From Chelydra serpentina (Eukaryota; Chordata; Testudines; Chelydridae), in assembly GCA_037349315.1 (NCBI GenBank), contig JBAIAC010000040.1, positions 13,596,001 to 13,660,000 of the forward strand: 64,000 nt of DNA. Reading direction: 5' to 3'. Below the pieces are notes generated by a model that saw only the letters and a list, made by a program, of their open reading frames with translations, had not been told where the DNA came from and did no database searches. Positions 46,441 through 59,000 of the stretch are shown in pieces (position 1 is the stretch's first letter; every line of letters begins with the position of its first letter). The translations under genes were made by a program, and so were the position numbers.

Positions 46441-48369
46441 CCCCCTACTTCCACCTCACCGTCCTCAGCACCGTCTCCCACTCACCCTGCCCTTCCCACC
46501 CCACTGCCCCCATCTTCCCCCACTCACCCTCATTCCCACCCCACCACCCCCAGCTAGGGGGACCCGGGATAGCAAGTGTAAAAAATCGGGACAGGGACTG
46601 GGTGGTAATAGGAACCTATATAAGAAAAAGACCCCAAAATCAGGACATCTGATCACCCTTTCCCCAGCCAGCACCTTCCCCCACTCCCCTTCCCACCCCA
46701 CTGCTCCCATCTTCCCCCACTCACCCGCCCATTCCCAGCCAGCACCTTCTCCCACTCACCCTCATTCCCACCACACCATCCCCAGCCAGCACCTTTCCCC
46801 ACTCACCTTCCCATTCATTCCCAGTCCATCGCCCCCAGCCCTGCCCACCCCCCCCCCCTTTGCAGGAAGGCTATCACATGAGGTTCGGTATAACCGCACC
46901 TGACCCTAAGGGATCCGTGAATAGTGCCACTCGCAAGTCGGGTCCACCCCCATTCCTCGGCAAAAAAAGAAAGCTGTAGGCCTGCCCCCAGGGGCAAGGA
47001 AGGTTTTCTTTTAAAGAAGAAACAGGGTTGAAAGGAGCAGGAGGAGCAGCAGCCGCACCTGCAGTGGAGGGGAGTAGGCGGCAGCGCTAAGGTTGGCCCA
47101 TGCAGCCTGCACCATATTGGCGTTCCCTAGCTGACCTGGGGCAGGCTGGCAGCATGCAGGGGAAGGATGACCCTATACAGAACCAGCCTCATTCCCACCA
47201 GCCTCTGCAACATTTGTCAACTGGCCCTTTTACGGAGTGGGCCACTCCTGGGGGTTGTGTTTCTGTGCTGGATGTGTGCGCGCCTAAAAACAGGGATAGA
47301 TCAGACGTGATTATTTTTACTTCTGCTCACTTGAGGCCGCTGCTCCCACTGCGAATAGCAGCATTAGAGCCAGCATAGTCCCGTGCTGTACTTGCCTGGT
47401 GCCCTCCAAAGCAAGCAGTTAGAAGCAACTGTGCCTGTAGAAGACAAGATCAGAAGAGAGGCAAGGGGAATGGAGGAGGGAAAGCAGCACCGAAGGGAAT
47501 AGGACAATTTACACAGAATCCAAGCTTTTCTCTCACAGACCCAGCAGCAGGCAGCGTTATCGGCTAAAGTAGACTGACAGTAGCCCCCTAACCTACCACA
47601 GCATATTCCAGTGTTTCCCCCAGAATCCTCCCTTTGCTTTTTGGAGTCGTTTCACACTATTAGTAATGAACACTAATTTCTCAAGAAGGATTTGTTTCCT
47701 TCACTATTTTACTTGGTTCTCAAAACAACCTGAATTAGTACAAAATGTCAACAAAGTTCCACATAAAAATGCTTTCACAGCACAGGTCTTTAACCATCAA
47801 ATCATTTCTGTTTCATAGCACTAAAGTTAGGGGGGGAGGGTGTTAGTTTTCTAAATTCCAGGTCATGACACTGCAGGTAGGTTTAGGGAATCTACTAAAA
47901 AAATGAAAATATAAACTAAATCTGTTACTAACTCCAGAGAGTATTTTCAGGCCTTAATCCTGCAAAGAGTTCAGCCTCTCCTGTAAAAGTAACTGGAGTT
48001 TGCAGGACTGGGCCCTGACAGACACCCTGATGCAGCAAGGACTTTAAATATGTGCTTAACTTCAAGCACTGAATAGTCCCATTGAAGTCAAGCAAACTAC
48101 TCAAACACATATGTAACTTCAAGCCTTTAAGTGCCTTGTTGAATCACAGCCAGAATGTTTTCAGATAGGCTGCTCAATGAAAGTCTGGACCCTACAATTC
48201 AAATTAAAGCAAAAATCCTGTGTGGGATTTACCTACGTGATCTTATATCTCCACTCCAACAATCCTGAATTTAACACACAAAAAGCAGATCTTTAGTCAA
48301 AAATATGAAAATATTCTCAATTAAAATAAAATTTAGAGATAAAACGCAATGCAGATGCAGGCTCTCACT
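46441..48369. other. Intergenic region between the ATP6V0A2 3' end and the DNAH10 promoter
   Basis: Holds a C-rich low-complexity stretch with repeated CTCACC/CCCAC words (about 46,440-46,860), a short hAT-type element at 46,555-46,660, and copies of a dispersed short repeat at about 47,935-48,145. The rest is unremarkable AT-rich DNA. No gene supported. Confidence 0.6.
46555..46660. mobile_element. Short hAT-type MITE (TAGGGTGACC family), intergenic copy
   Basis: Shares GATAGCAAGTGTAAAAAATC, GGACAGGGACTG and CCTATATAAGA with 37,901-38,022, but lacks part of the right half. Flanks CCCCCAGC / TCCCCAGC match 7 of 8. Confidence 0.72.
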
Positions 48370-49909
48370 AAAGTGAAGCTTTATTCTTTAGAAGAGGCCA
48401 AGTGGCCTGCTTGGGGTTGCATAAAATCTGGTCTAATAGAAGAAAGAAATTAAAAGACCTACGATTCAATAACAAATGTAACTTTTTACAATAGTGGGAA
48501 CCTCTTAAAATATTGTAAATAAAATTGAAATATTACATAGGACAAAATTTTAGTGGTATAATTTAAGAGCTGCAGGAGTTCATTTTAAACGATTAAATAC
48601 AACCAAACACTGCAGAATATTAATTCTGCAAATGGCAATTAGATTTTATTTGGAATCGGTATGAAAGAAAATGTAAAAGTTAATTTATGCAGTTCTTATG
48701 GCACAAATGTCAATTATGGTAAAATATCCCAATTTTCATTTTGATATAAAAAAATACAAAAGCACCGTCTCTTCTCCTCAGATACACCCTTTTAAGTTAA
48801 ATTTCTTAACTCAGTATAAACAACTTTGGTTCAATAACATCAGATAAACCAGTCACTCCAGTCAAGTTATATCCATAAATGTCTTTAAAGCCAAATATAT
48901 AGAGAATAAATTTAAGGCCCAATTCTGCACTCGTCATAAAAATATAATTCCCATTAATGGGAACTTTACATGTGAAAGGTCTATAGAATGAGCATTTAAT
49001 ACAACATATTCTGCTATACAATTTGAGTCACTTGTTAAAGACATCATTAAGGCCCTGATTCTGCAAAATGGTCTGGATGGGCAATCCAGGCACCCAGTGG
49101 AGTTCCACACAGGTATAGGAGTCCACCCACACAGATCATTTAGCAAAATTGGAGCATAAGACTATAAACTCCTCAATGACGGGAGATAAAAAGAACCATA
49201 GTTGGGTATCCCCTACCTGCCCTTAATGTTTCTTTTTTCAAATGAAGCTTCAGGATGTGCACTTGCAAAGATTAAAGTAGTAATTCTGGGCAGAATTCAA
49301 GATACAAGTTAAAAAAAAAAAATCTTGGTGTACTTTTAAAAATAGCCCCCCCAAAAGTATTTTATATTAGTATTTACCAGTTTATACTATTTTTGGTAAT
49401 CTCCTGGGAATAACTACTGAAAACATACACTATTTAATCTTAACTGCTTCCAGATTCCATTAGATGGTAATTTAAGTTAATAAAGATGTGATCAGATGAG
49501 TAATATAGAGTAATCTTGCTGTGTATTTTATATGACGAAAAGGAAATTAAGGTCTTTAAGATCATTTAAAAGTAATCATTAAAGAATATAAACAAACAGT
49601 CTCTTCTGGAAATAAAATACCTTTCTTATTTTTAGAACAAGCAACAACAAGATTATTTTTAGAATTATCTTAAAATTAATTTACAACATTAGTTTATTAT
49701 GACAAAAAAGTACATATTATGCTTATATATTTTACAAGAGGCTCCAGATCTGCAATGTATTTGTATGAAGGAGGTATATATTACAGAATTATTTGGCTAC
49801 ATTATAAGGCAATCAGTGAAAAACATATTTTTCTACAAACTGTACTTCAGTGAGATCTAATTACATGATTTGCAGACAACTCTGAACACCTCTGCTTATG
49901 CGAATACAA
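48370..49909 (-). other. Probable ATP6V0A2 3' UTR (end uncertain)
   Basis: AT-rich DNA directly after the stop, without recognisable coding exons. AATAAA hexamers on the minus strand occur at 49,693-49,698, 48,645-48,650 and 48,380-48,385; which one is used cannot be decided from sequence. Two short dispersed repeat fragments lie at about 48,905-49,140. Confidence 0.35.
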
Positions 49910-50012
49910 TTATGCAATATCATCTTTATTAAAATGTAAAAAAATGTGCTTAAAGGAAAAAGGAGTAAACTTGTAACCTCCACCGGTGTAGAACTTGTTC
50001 TGAAATTCCACC
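49910..50012 (-). CDS. ATP6V0A2: ATP6V0A2 terminal coding exon and stop
   Basis: After the junction codon for W, it reads [20 protein letters not shown] and ends N-K-D-D-I-A-stop (TAA at 49,912-49,910). Human a2 ends in a similar NNDD-x-x-A. The 5-T run in the P-F-S-F codons must be counted carefully; read correctly, there is no frameshift. Confidence 0.93.
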
Positions 50013-53000
50013 CTGAGGGGGAAAAAAAAATCCACATATTAATACACAACTCCTCAGAGGACAAGACTAGGAGCCAGGAATTCATGAGATCTAATTCTGG
50101 CTCTAACACTGATGCCTTTGGGCTAGTTACTTAACTTTTCTGCCAGAGTCATTGATTGGCCTGACATTTATAAGGAGGTCCAAATACAGAAACATTCTAC
50201 TGTACCAGTCCATTTCTTGCTTCCTATTTTCTGTTGTAGTTTGTTTTAAAGGTAGTATGTTTATTATTGTGGGAACCTACAGTATAGCACTGACAGGACA
50301 ATATGAGGTGTATGCTTCTGCATACAAATATGTACGGTATATTTCTGTCTCCTATCCGTTTCACACTATGAATGCCAATACATTCAATATTAAAAATTCT
50401 CCCTGAATTAGGTTAAATTTGTAAGGATCATGATGTTGAGGGTTAAGATATGATTAACAAATATAAGGAATATAAGCTTAATTCAGAAAAGCACTTAGGT
50501 ATTCGCTTACATGCCTTGCTGAACAGGGATGGACTTGCATGCTTAAGTGCTTTGTTAAACTGGGGCCATAATGATAGACTGAAGATGTTTAAAGTAATGT
50601 TACCGGATTAAAAATTATTATTTTTCTACCTGAGTTACTAATTCCCTATAGTTATCAAAACCAAAAAAGTTTTAAAAATCCAATTTACTTAGTTATATTT
50701 TGCACTGAATTCATCTTTGAAAGTAACAAATCAGTGTCACTTATGAACCAACCTGCTCCTATGAGTACAAACAGTGCAAGGGAATAATTAAATTACACAG
50801 AAAGCTGATTTCAATTACATTTATTTAATGTAATGAATTGATTGTATCACTATTAAGTTGTTAAACTCTACATTTTCATTTTCAAAATACACATTCTTAA
50901 TTTTGGGTCTATCCTACCCAACAATGTCCCTTTAACAAACCAACGCACCGTTAAATAAATAAATAAATAAATAAATAGGCAGTTTTTAAAAATTAAAAGT
51001 TAGCACTCACCAATGAAGTCGTACAGCATGTAGAAAAGCAGAAAGACCTTCCATGACCAAAAGAATGAATACTGTTAACACAGCAAAGAAGGCTAAAACT
51101 GGAACTAACAGCAAGATTCCATATGCTGCATCCACACGAAGGCCCACTCTCATTATCATTGCCCACAGAACTTCTGATAACTCTACAAAACAAATGGTTT
51201 CCAAAATTACCTTTGGAAACATATACACGTACCCAGTGAGTTTGTTTTAACCAGTCTGCACTCTAGTTTCAATTATGTTACTGTGCTAGAATCTCCTGGA
51301 TCAGAAAATGGAGCAAAAAATGTTCCCCTTTGAAGGAATCCAGTGTATATCACAAGATGCTCAAGGAACTAAACATTGCACAATAATTAATATTTTTGTA
51401 ACAGGTGGTAATTTGCATTCACCAGAACATTGAATGAGTTGTCTGTTTACTGTATAATCATATGTAATCAGGGCAGGATTATCCGGAGCTGCATACGCTG
51501 TTTTGTTCCCTCAGGAAATAGCTAATATAAAATTATGCATTATAAACAGTCTCAGAATAAAATCTACTACTTACAACATCTAATTTATTAAAACCACCAA
51601 TCCACTAACCAATACTTAATAATTACTATTGCAAGTGAACCTAAGACACAGACCAGCGTTCACTACATTAAGATTTGAGTAAAGATATATGTTGCAGTGT
51701 GAAATTAGTTCGTTTTCCAGCAGCTTTAATTTCACACTGCAAAGCCAATACACCTTTTCAGACAAGGGTGTTTTAAAAAATGTTTGGAAACAATATCACA
51801 CTCAATAAGATTGTAATAAGCTCACATGCATATAATGCATCACTACATCCATGTTCATTCAGTGTAGCATAAAATACCTATATCATTTGGCTGTGAGACG
51901 CATTCCTAAAATCAGAACAAGAACATAAAATATGAAAAGGTTGGTGGTTTTTGTGATACTCTCTCATGGTCTCTCAATTAATAATTAAAGGGAAATGGGC
52001 AGTGTGTTTGGAACATAAATGCCCAGGTTCTAATATATAATCACACAAATTCAGAAATATATTAGTCCTGATTCAGGAAAGCATCCCTATTCAGAACAGC
52101 TCTTAAGCACATGCTTAACTTTAAGCCCTTACTTAAATATTTTCCTGAATACAGATGGACTTAAGTACATGCTTAAGTGCTTTCCCGAATCCTGGCCACT
52201 AAGGGGAAGACTTTAAATATCACATGGCATACCACCACCATCTACAGAACCATTTTAAGAGTTACTAGCTGACAGCCCTTCACATAATCAGGAGTGAACA
52301 ATGAAGCCATATGCCACATGCAGCACTCCAAGTCACAATTCCACTTTTCAGTATCGTGCTTTCCATTAGTCCAGGTCAGTTCCCTTGGGATTTTTTTTTA
52401 AATGACCAACTAGATAATTTCATAGTTAGGATATTCTAAAATGACCAAACAAATAACAAAAACCCCATACAATATTAAAGTTACATTGGAATACAAAGAC
52501 TTACGTGCATGAGCAAGACTTAGTGCCCAGAGTCTCAGGTATGAAGCAGTGTTGGAGATGCATCCTAGACAGTATTCAATGGTATGAATAGTCTGATTCA
52601 TAAAAACATCTGCAAAGTTAAACTAACAACACATATATATGTAAATACACTTGCATTGCAACAACGTACAACATGCATTTGCAAATCCACTATAGGTTTT
52701 AGACCATTAAAAAAAATTTAAAGGTCAAATAAGTTTTTTATATAATTAAACCATTGTATAAACTCTAAAAGTTTACATTCTGATTGCACTGATGATAAAA
52801 AAAAAAAAAGTGTCGTTTTCTAGCAGGTCCTCTACTTATATGACCAAAGAATATTCTGAAAATGCAAGTAGGCATGTCAATTACTCTGAATGCATCTTAT
52901 ATGAACATATAGTTCTGCCATGCTATTATGTGGTCTAGTGGGGACCTGAGTTCTAAGCCCAGCTGGGCTGTTCATTTACTGTGTTAAGTTTGGGCAAATT

Positions 53001-56000
53001 ACAAACTCTCTCTGCCTCAGCTTTTCCCATCTCTAAAATGGGGATAATTATTACTATCAACCTTTGTAAAGCAGTAATAATGGTAAAGGATAATTATTAA
53101 TGTAGTAATCTTGAGTAATGTTGGCTAGTTACTAACAAACAAACCCAAGACCAGTCATTTTTACTGTAAATCCTGATATTTCTTATGAAACTGTGGTACA
53201 ATTTGTGCAATGTCTTTCAGTAGAGCTCTCCTATTTCCTAGCTATATTAGCCCTACAGAGGTTAATTCTCAAATCTCCCAGTGAGGTAAGTATTATACTA
53301 ATTTTGGAGATGAGTAAATTGAGGGACAGAGAGTTTAGGAGTGTTAATCAACTCCTATTAAAATCAAAAGCACTCAGATAAAGCCTTAAGTGATTTTCCC
53401 AAGATTATATTGTATCAGTGTCAGGAACTTGGAATACAGCTCAAGACTCCAGATTTCCAGTTCCCACTAATAAGATAATAATGCCTTCCCACTGTCAAAC
53501 TATATAACATACTATTCAAAAAATTAAAATCAAGAGCCTTTTCTCTGGAGAAGAAACCAAGATGAAAAGAAAAGGAGAAAGTTAGAGAATACTCTCCCCT
53601 CTTTGTCTTGACTAAAGGCACCCAAAACCAAGTACCCATAAAACTATGCAAGGGAGCTTTGATGCTGCTTGATTAATTGTACTTCAAAAGGAATAATTGT
53701 AGTCTCACCTGCATGAGGCACTTTGCCTATTTCCCATTATATCAAAACCCAGGAACTCTACTAAGATGAACTGATACATTTTTGTGATAAGAAATGCAGC
53801 GCAGAACAATCACAAATAATAGACGGTAAATTTTATGCAGCCAACCAATCGGGCCATCTTTATAAAGTCCCCTAGATGGCATTTTTAGAGGTTCCAGGAA
53901 CTCAACCTAGTTTAATGTATGGCAATTTGCTGAGTATCACCCCATACAATTTTCCACTGATAAGAATCGCCTTAAAAGCAAGTTATTACAGGCAGTAGCT
54001 GAAAGTGTTACCTCTTCTCCATCCCCTTCTCTGTGCCCACTGTCTGAAGGGCTACTTCCTTCCTCCACATCATGTGATCTCAATAGAGAAAGTTCCTCTT
54101 CACTTTCTTTTCGAACCAGTCTGTAGCCACTCTGCACAAAATGGAAACAGTATCAATGTCAGTTTACCAATAAGAATTTTTGAGGTCACTGTGACAGTTG
54201 CAGCTTTTTTTGTATTTATTTAAAGCAGACATTGCAAAAAAAATAAGACTCTCAGGGTATGTCTACACTGCAATTAAAAACACGTAGCTGGCTGTGGAGC
54301 TGTTTAATTACAGTATAGACTTCGGAGCTCGGCCTGGAGCCCAGCCTCTGGGACCCTGCGAGATGGGATGGTCCCAGAGCCCAGGCTGAGCTCAGAAGTC
54401 TACGCTGCAGTTAAACAACTCTGCAGTCCAAGATCCACGAGCCTGAGTCAGCTGTCATGGGTGTCTGTCTGCAGTGAAGAAATACCCTCAGGGTCATAGA
54501 AGCTGAGAAAGCTGAAGTGGAAAGGCCCTATTATGCAAAAATAGACATCAATTTTTCTAATTTGCATGGCCATATCATGGCAAGCTATTGGACATTTTTG
54601 GCCTCAATGCTTCTAGATACTTTCTTAATCAAGAGAATTATTTTCTTTACCCATATTAACAAATTTAAATGCATCTTACATCTAACGTAGGTAAAAGAAT
54701 TTTGACAAATGTAATTTGTGAAAATATCTAATTAGTGAGTTTCCCGCTGTGGTTTTAAAACTTTATTGTACACAATCAGTAAAAGTTTTATTCACACACC
54801 TAAGACCAAGGAAGTGTTACAGAAACAGCCAACAAATATAGCCACAAAGTGTTTCCTCTACTGATTTTGCAGCACCAGCTAAGGGCGGTTCCCAGAGCTG
54901 CACTAATATCTGCAGTGCAGCTAGCTCACAAACACAGAAAAGGCCCAATTCTGCAAATACTCACAAATCATGCATGTGAGTGTTTGTCATTCCAAACTAT
55001 AGGCTCAATGCTACAAAGTGCTATGCAAATTGAAATTGCTGTAGTCTGATTAAATTAACATTGCTGTTTTTTAAACATTTAGGAAATCTATTTGTTAGAA
55101 AGGGAAAGGTGGCCAAAATCATAAGGAAAAGATTCTATGTTCAGGTTTCTAAAGGCTATTACAAGCAATGGATAAAGTGAAAGAGTTACTCAATAATTCT
55201 GTTTTAGAGCTTCCTCACTATATATGATAATGCTTTTTAAAAAAAATTAATTTTAGCCAAAAGGATTTATAATAAAATAGCCTTTAATACACTGCTTATC
55301 AATTTAGAAAATGCATGCTACGGGTATACCGTTCTTTCAATACGTACTCTGTACATTCCAATGCCTCGGCCTCCATTGTGCAACCAATACAAATAAAGTG
55401 GTTTTCCAAAAAGCATTACAGGAACAGAAAGCAAAGCAACACTAAATAAGAATCTCTGAAAAATAACCTGTTTGTGGGAGGGGAAAAAAGAAAAGGTGTT
55501 TAAAGATGCGTTCAGACAACCTCCCTCCAAGTACCTAAATCAATTTTTTATTAATGAGAAAGAAGCAAATGATTTCCTTTAAGGCCATGATTCAGCACTT
55601 GAGAAGTCCCACCTGATTTCAGTGGATCTTAAAGACATGCTTAAAGTTAAGCATGCACTTAGGTATTTTGCTGATTCAGGGCCTTAAATAGCAGTTGTTG
55701 GCACTCATCTTCTGGATTGTCCCCAAAAGGCAGGCAAGCTTGCCAATTTCCAAGTTTAAAAAGATTCTATTGTGTGTACCAAAAGAGTTAACAATTAAAA
55801 GAGAAGAGATAGTCTGTGCTCTGTTCTGTAGCCCTTTTAATAAAGAAAATCAAAGCTAGCCTGAGCAAGGGAGTACAGGATTTTGTTCTAGAAATAGCAA
55901 GTGTGTTGGGTTTTTTTAAATCTACATGAAAATCTTAGACAAAGTTTAAGAGCAAAATGCTCAATCAGCATAATGGATGTGCTTTTTATTCATTTATCTT

Positions 56001-59000
56001 TTAAAATAATCCTGATACAACCTCTTTACTGTCCCCACACTAGAGTCAGACATTATCTGAATGTTAAATTAAGCTAATACTTTTTGTTCAATCACACTAT
56101 TAAAGAACATATGATCTTCTGAATTCTATCAACCTCTTTTCAGTTTATAAAAGTAGTACTAACCTGTCCTGTATAAAAGGTGTCCATTCCACTAGTGGGA
56201 AATAGAAACATGTTAATAAATTGAATCAGAATACTGGGAGCAGATCTGGAGTTTTCTGCAGAATAAGCTAGCCATTTAAAGATGATCATAAATACAAGAT
56301 ACCCGAAGATGCACAGCATGAATAAAAGTTCCGGAAGGAAAACCAAATAAATATTGTGCTTCTTCTTGAAATACCTAAAAAAATAAAAGAGGAAAAAGAA
56401 TTAAAGATGAACCACCTTTACATAGAAAGATCACATATAGTGTCCAATTCTATAAGGTGCTGAGAGCCCTCAACCCCTGTGGCATCAATGGAAGTTGAGA
56501 GTGTTCAGAAACAGAAACTATTAGAAACTATGAGCCAAATCCTGATTCTTTGAACTCAATAGAAATTTTACCATGGATGTCAATGGTCTCAGGGCCTTAA
56601 TAGAGGAAGCTGAAGTCTTTTCAATTAAAAGAAAACAAAATTGCAGGGGCCTGAATCCTGCATACACTTACGCAAATACTTAACTTTAAAGAACTGAATC
56701 ATCCCATTGATTTTGAGGCGACTACTCGTGTCTTTAGTTCAACATATGCATATTTGTAAGATTGGGGCCCAAGTAACAAAAAGAACATTAATGTTTCAGA
56801 TAAAACCAAGGCATTAACAATGTTACACAGAAGAGGTTAGGAGGGGCCCAAAAGTGGCAGCTCCAAACCCATTCTTCTCTAGAAGCAAAACACAAAATCT
56901 CACTTTTCAAAGGCTGCAGATGTTTCTGTGCAACACTGGCCTTTCTACATTTTTCAAAGGAAATCAGGATCTCAAGCAAAAACTGTCTTGTTTTTGTAAA
57001 GCAATTTTCATAGTGAATTCTCATTGCCTTTGCTCAGTTCTCAAAAACATTCCAGTTCCTTCCAATCTCAGATAATAAACATTGATCAGAAAGTGTCACA
57101 TTTATTTGCTTGCATGTGTTTATTGCCACATTCATTTAGCTTTAACTTCCCATACTTACAAGTGGTTAAAGACCCCCAGAATAACTCCAAAAGTCATGTG
57201 AGTCACTCCAAAAATGACAGACATTTTCATTTTGAAAGAATTTAAAAAACTGAGACGGTTGCTTGCCAGGTTCCAGATCTGAAGGGAAAATAAAAAATAA
57301 AAGAGAAATCAATAAGATGAAATAGACTTTCCTAAAATGATTAGTTCGGGGTGTAACACGTCTCCTCAGGAAACCTGGGATGTGTCTACATTGCAATTAA
57401 AAACCTGCAGCTGACCCATGTCAGCTGACTCAGGCTGAGGGGTTATTTAATTATGGTGTAGGTATTTGGGCTTGTCTATGCCTCAATTAAACAGCCCCGC
57501 AAGCCCAAGCCCCAGTCCGCTGACACAGGCCATCCAAAGGTATTTAACTGCAGTGTAGACATACCCCTGAATTCTAATTCCAGCTAAGATCCCAAGCAAA
57601 AATGAGTTTGAAGAAACTAGTTAAATCTCTCTCTGAATCACTAGAGGAGAATATCATCCGCAGTGGAGAAATGGAAATCTGTATTTACTCACAATATGTA
57701 CCCTTATGTTTTGCCTGTATACTAAACAGGTGTCATACTTTTAACTTATGAGCTGTAAAGCAGTGATCATCACAAATGGGTAAATATAAAGAAAAAGCAC
57801 CAACCGGATCTATGCCAAAGGGATAAATTCCATTGAACACTCCAGTAACATTTGGATCCAATGTCAAATATCGATTAGACTTCAAATCATCAAGACTGTG
57901 GCAAAAGAAACACACAATCATATCCTGTTGCTTAAAAATAGTAAGCATGTATTGCTTTCACCTCTGCAGAATGTCTTTCCTACTTTCTTGTTTAGCAGAG
58001 AGAGAAAAAATAAATGGCTGATCTGAGGGAAGCCTAAAGGGATTTCTAAGCACAACAATAGTAAGATAAACAGTCAACATAATTTACCTGGGAACAGTTT
58101 AATAAGTACTGATGATAGTTGCCAGAATGGCAACCATTGAAAATGCTTGTCTATTTATCCACAGAACAGGTGCAGTGTCAGCATAAGCTCCCTCGTACTA
58201 TGTAGGTCAGCTCTGACCAGAAAGGACACCACTATAGGTGAGACGTATGTAATTCAATAACCATTCAGTTCTTGGCCTCTGTTGAAACTGTCAACAAAGC
58301 AGCTGGTTGTGGTGGTGTTTGTTTAATATGGCTAAATGTGCCCAAGAAATTTGACTGAAGCTACCAATTTATTTCACATAACCTTCCAAACAGGTATCAC
58401 ATAGCAACAACTTATGATCACTCTCAACCTGAGTAGAGTGGTTTCATACTGGTGATCTAGATAGGAAAGATTCCAGATTTCATTTCCAATTCCACAGCCA
58501 TCCGAAGAGAAGACCACACTGACTGTGGCCATATTAGCCTAACCAGTCTCCTAGCACTGCAAGACCCTGCTAGCATAAGGTACTTGACAACTCTGTCATT
58601 ACCTGGCATCTTGAGGACAGTGACAGTTCTAAGACCACATAAGTTTGAAGACTACAAGAGCTGAAGAGTTCAAACTCCATTTTATCTTAAGCATTTCATT
58701 TTCCCTTTTTTGTTTTTGACAACAAGGAGACGTCCCTGGGTTGTTTTTTTCTATTTTAAGTGTGTGAATGTGTGCTGAGTGCATTTATGAATATTAGTAC
58801 TTCATGAATATTTATTAGCATTTTCTGAATATTAACCACGCAGTGAGGTGCCAAAGAATAACCCCCAGACCCCGAAGAATAACCCCTAGAAATTCTGCTT
58901 TGTAAAAAAATCAGAGCCTGCATGCATTCCTAATTTTGATAACAGCATTTACAAACTGCCATCTATAATTCTTGCTTATCAAAAGTTGCTAACTATTGCA

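Noticed and set aside
49861..50109. 82-residue minus ORF ending RISRGVQSCLQIM as the ATP6V0A2 C-terminus
   Set aside because: That frame differs from the spliced one. The correct frame reads TPFSF and stops at N-K-D-D-I-A; miscounting the T run would make it look frameshifted.
52505..52609. Shorter ATP6V0A2 exon using the CAG at 52,610-52,612 as acceptor
   Set aside because: It would shift the frame relative to the preceding 120-nt phase-0 exon and hit a stop. The acceptor at 52,623-52,625 restores frame and the conserved FNF segment.
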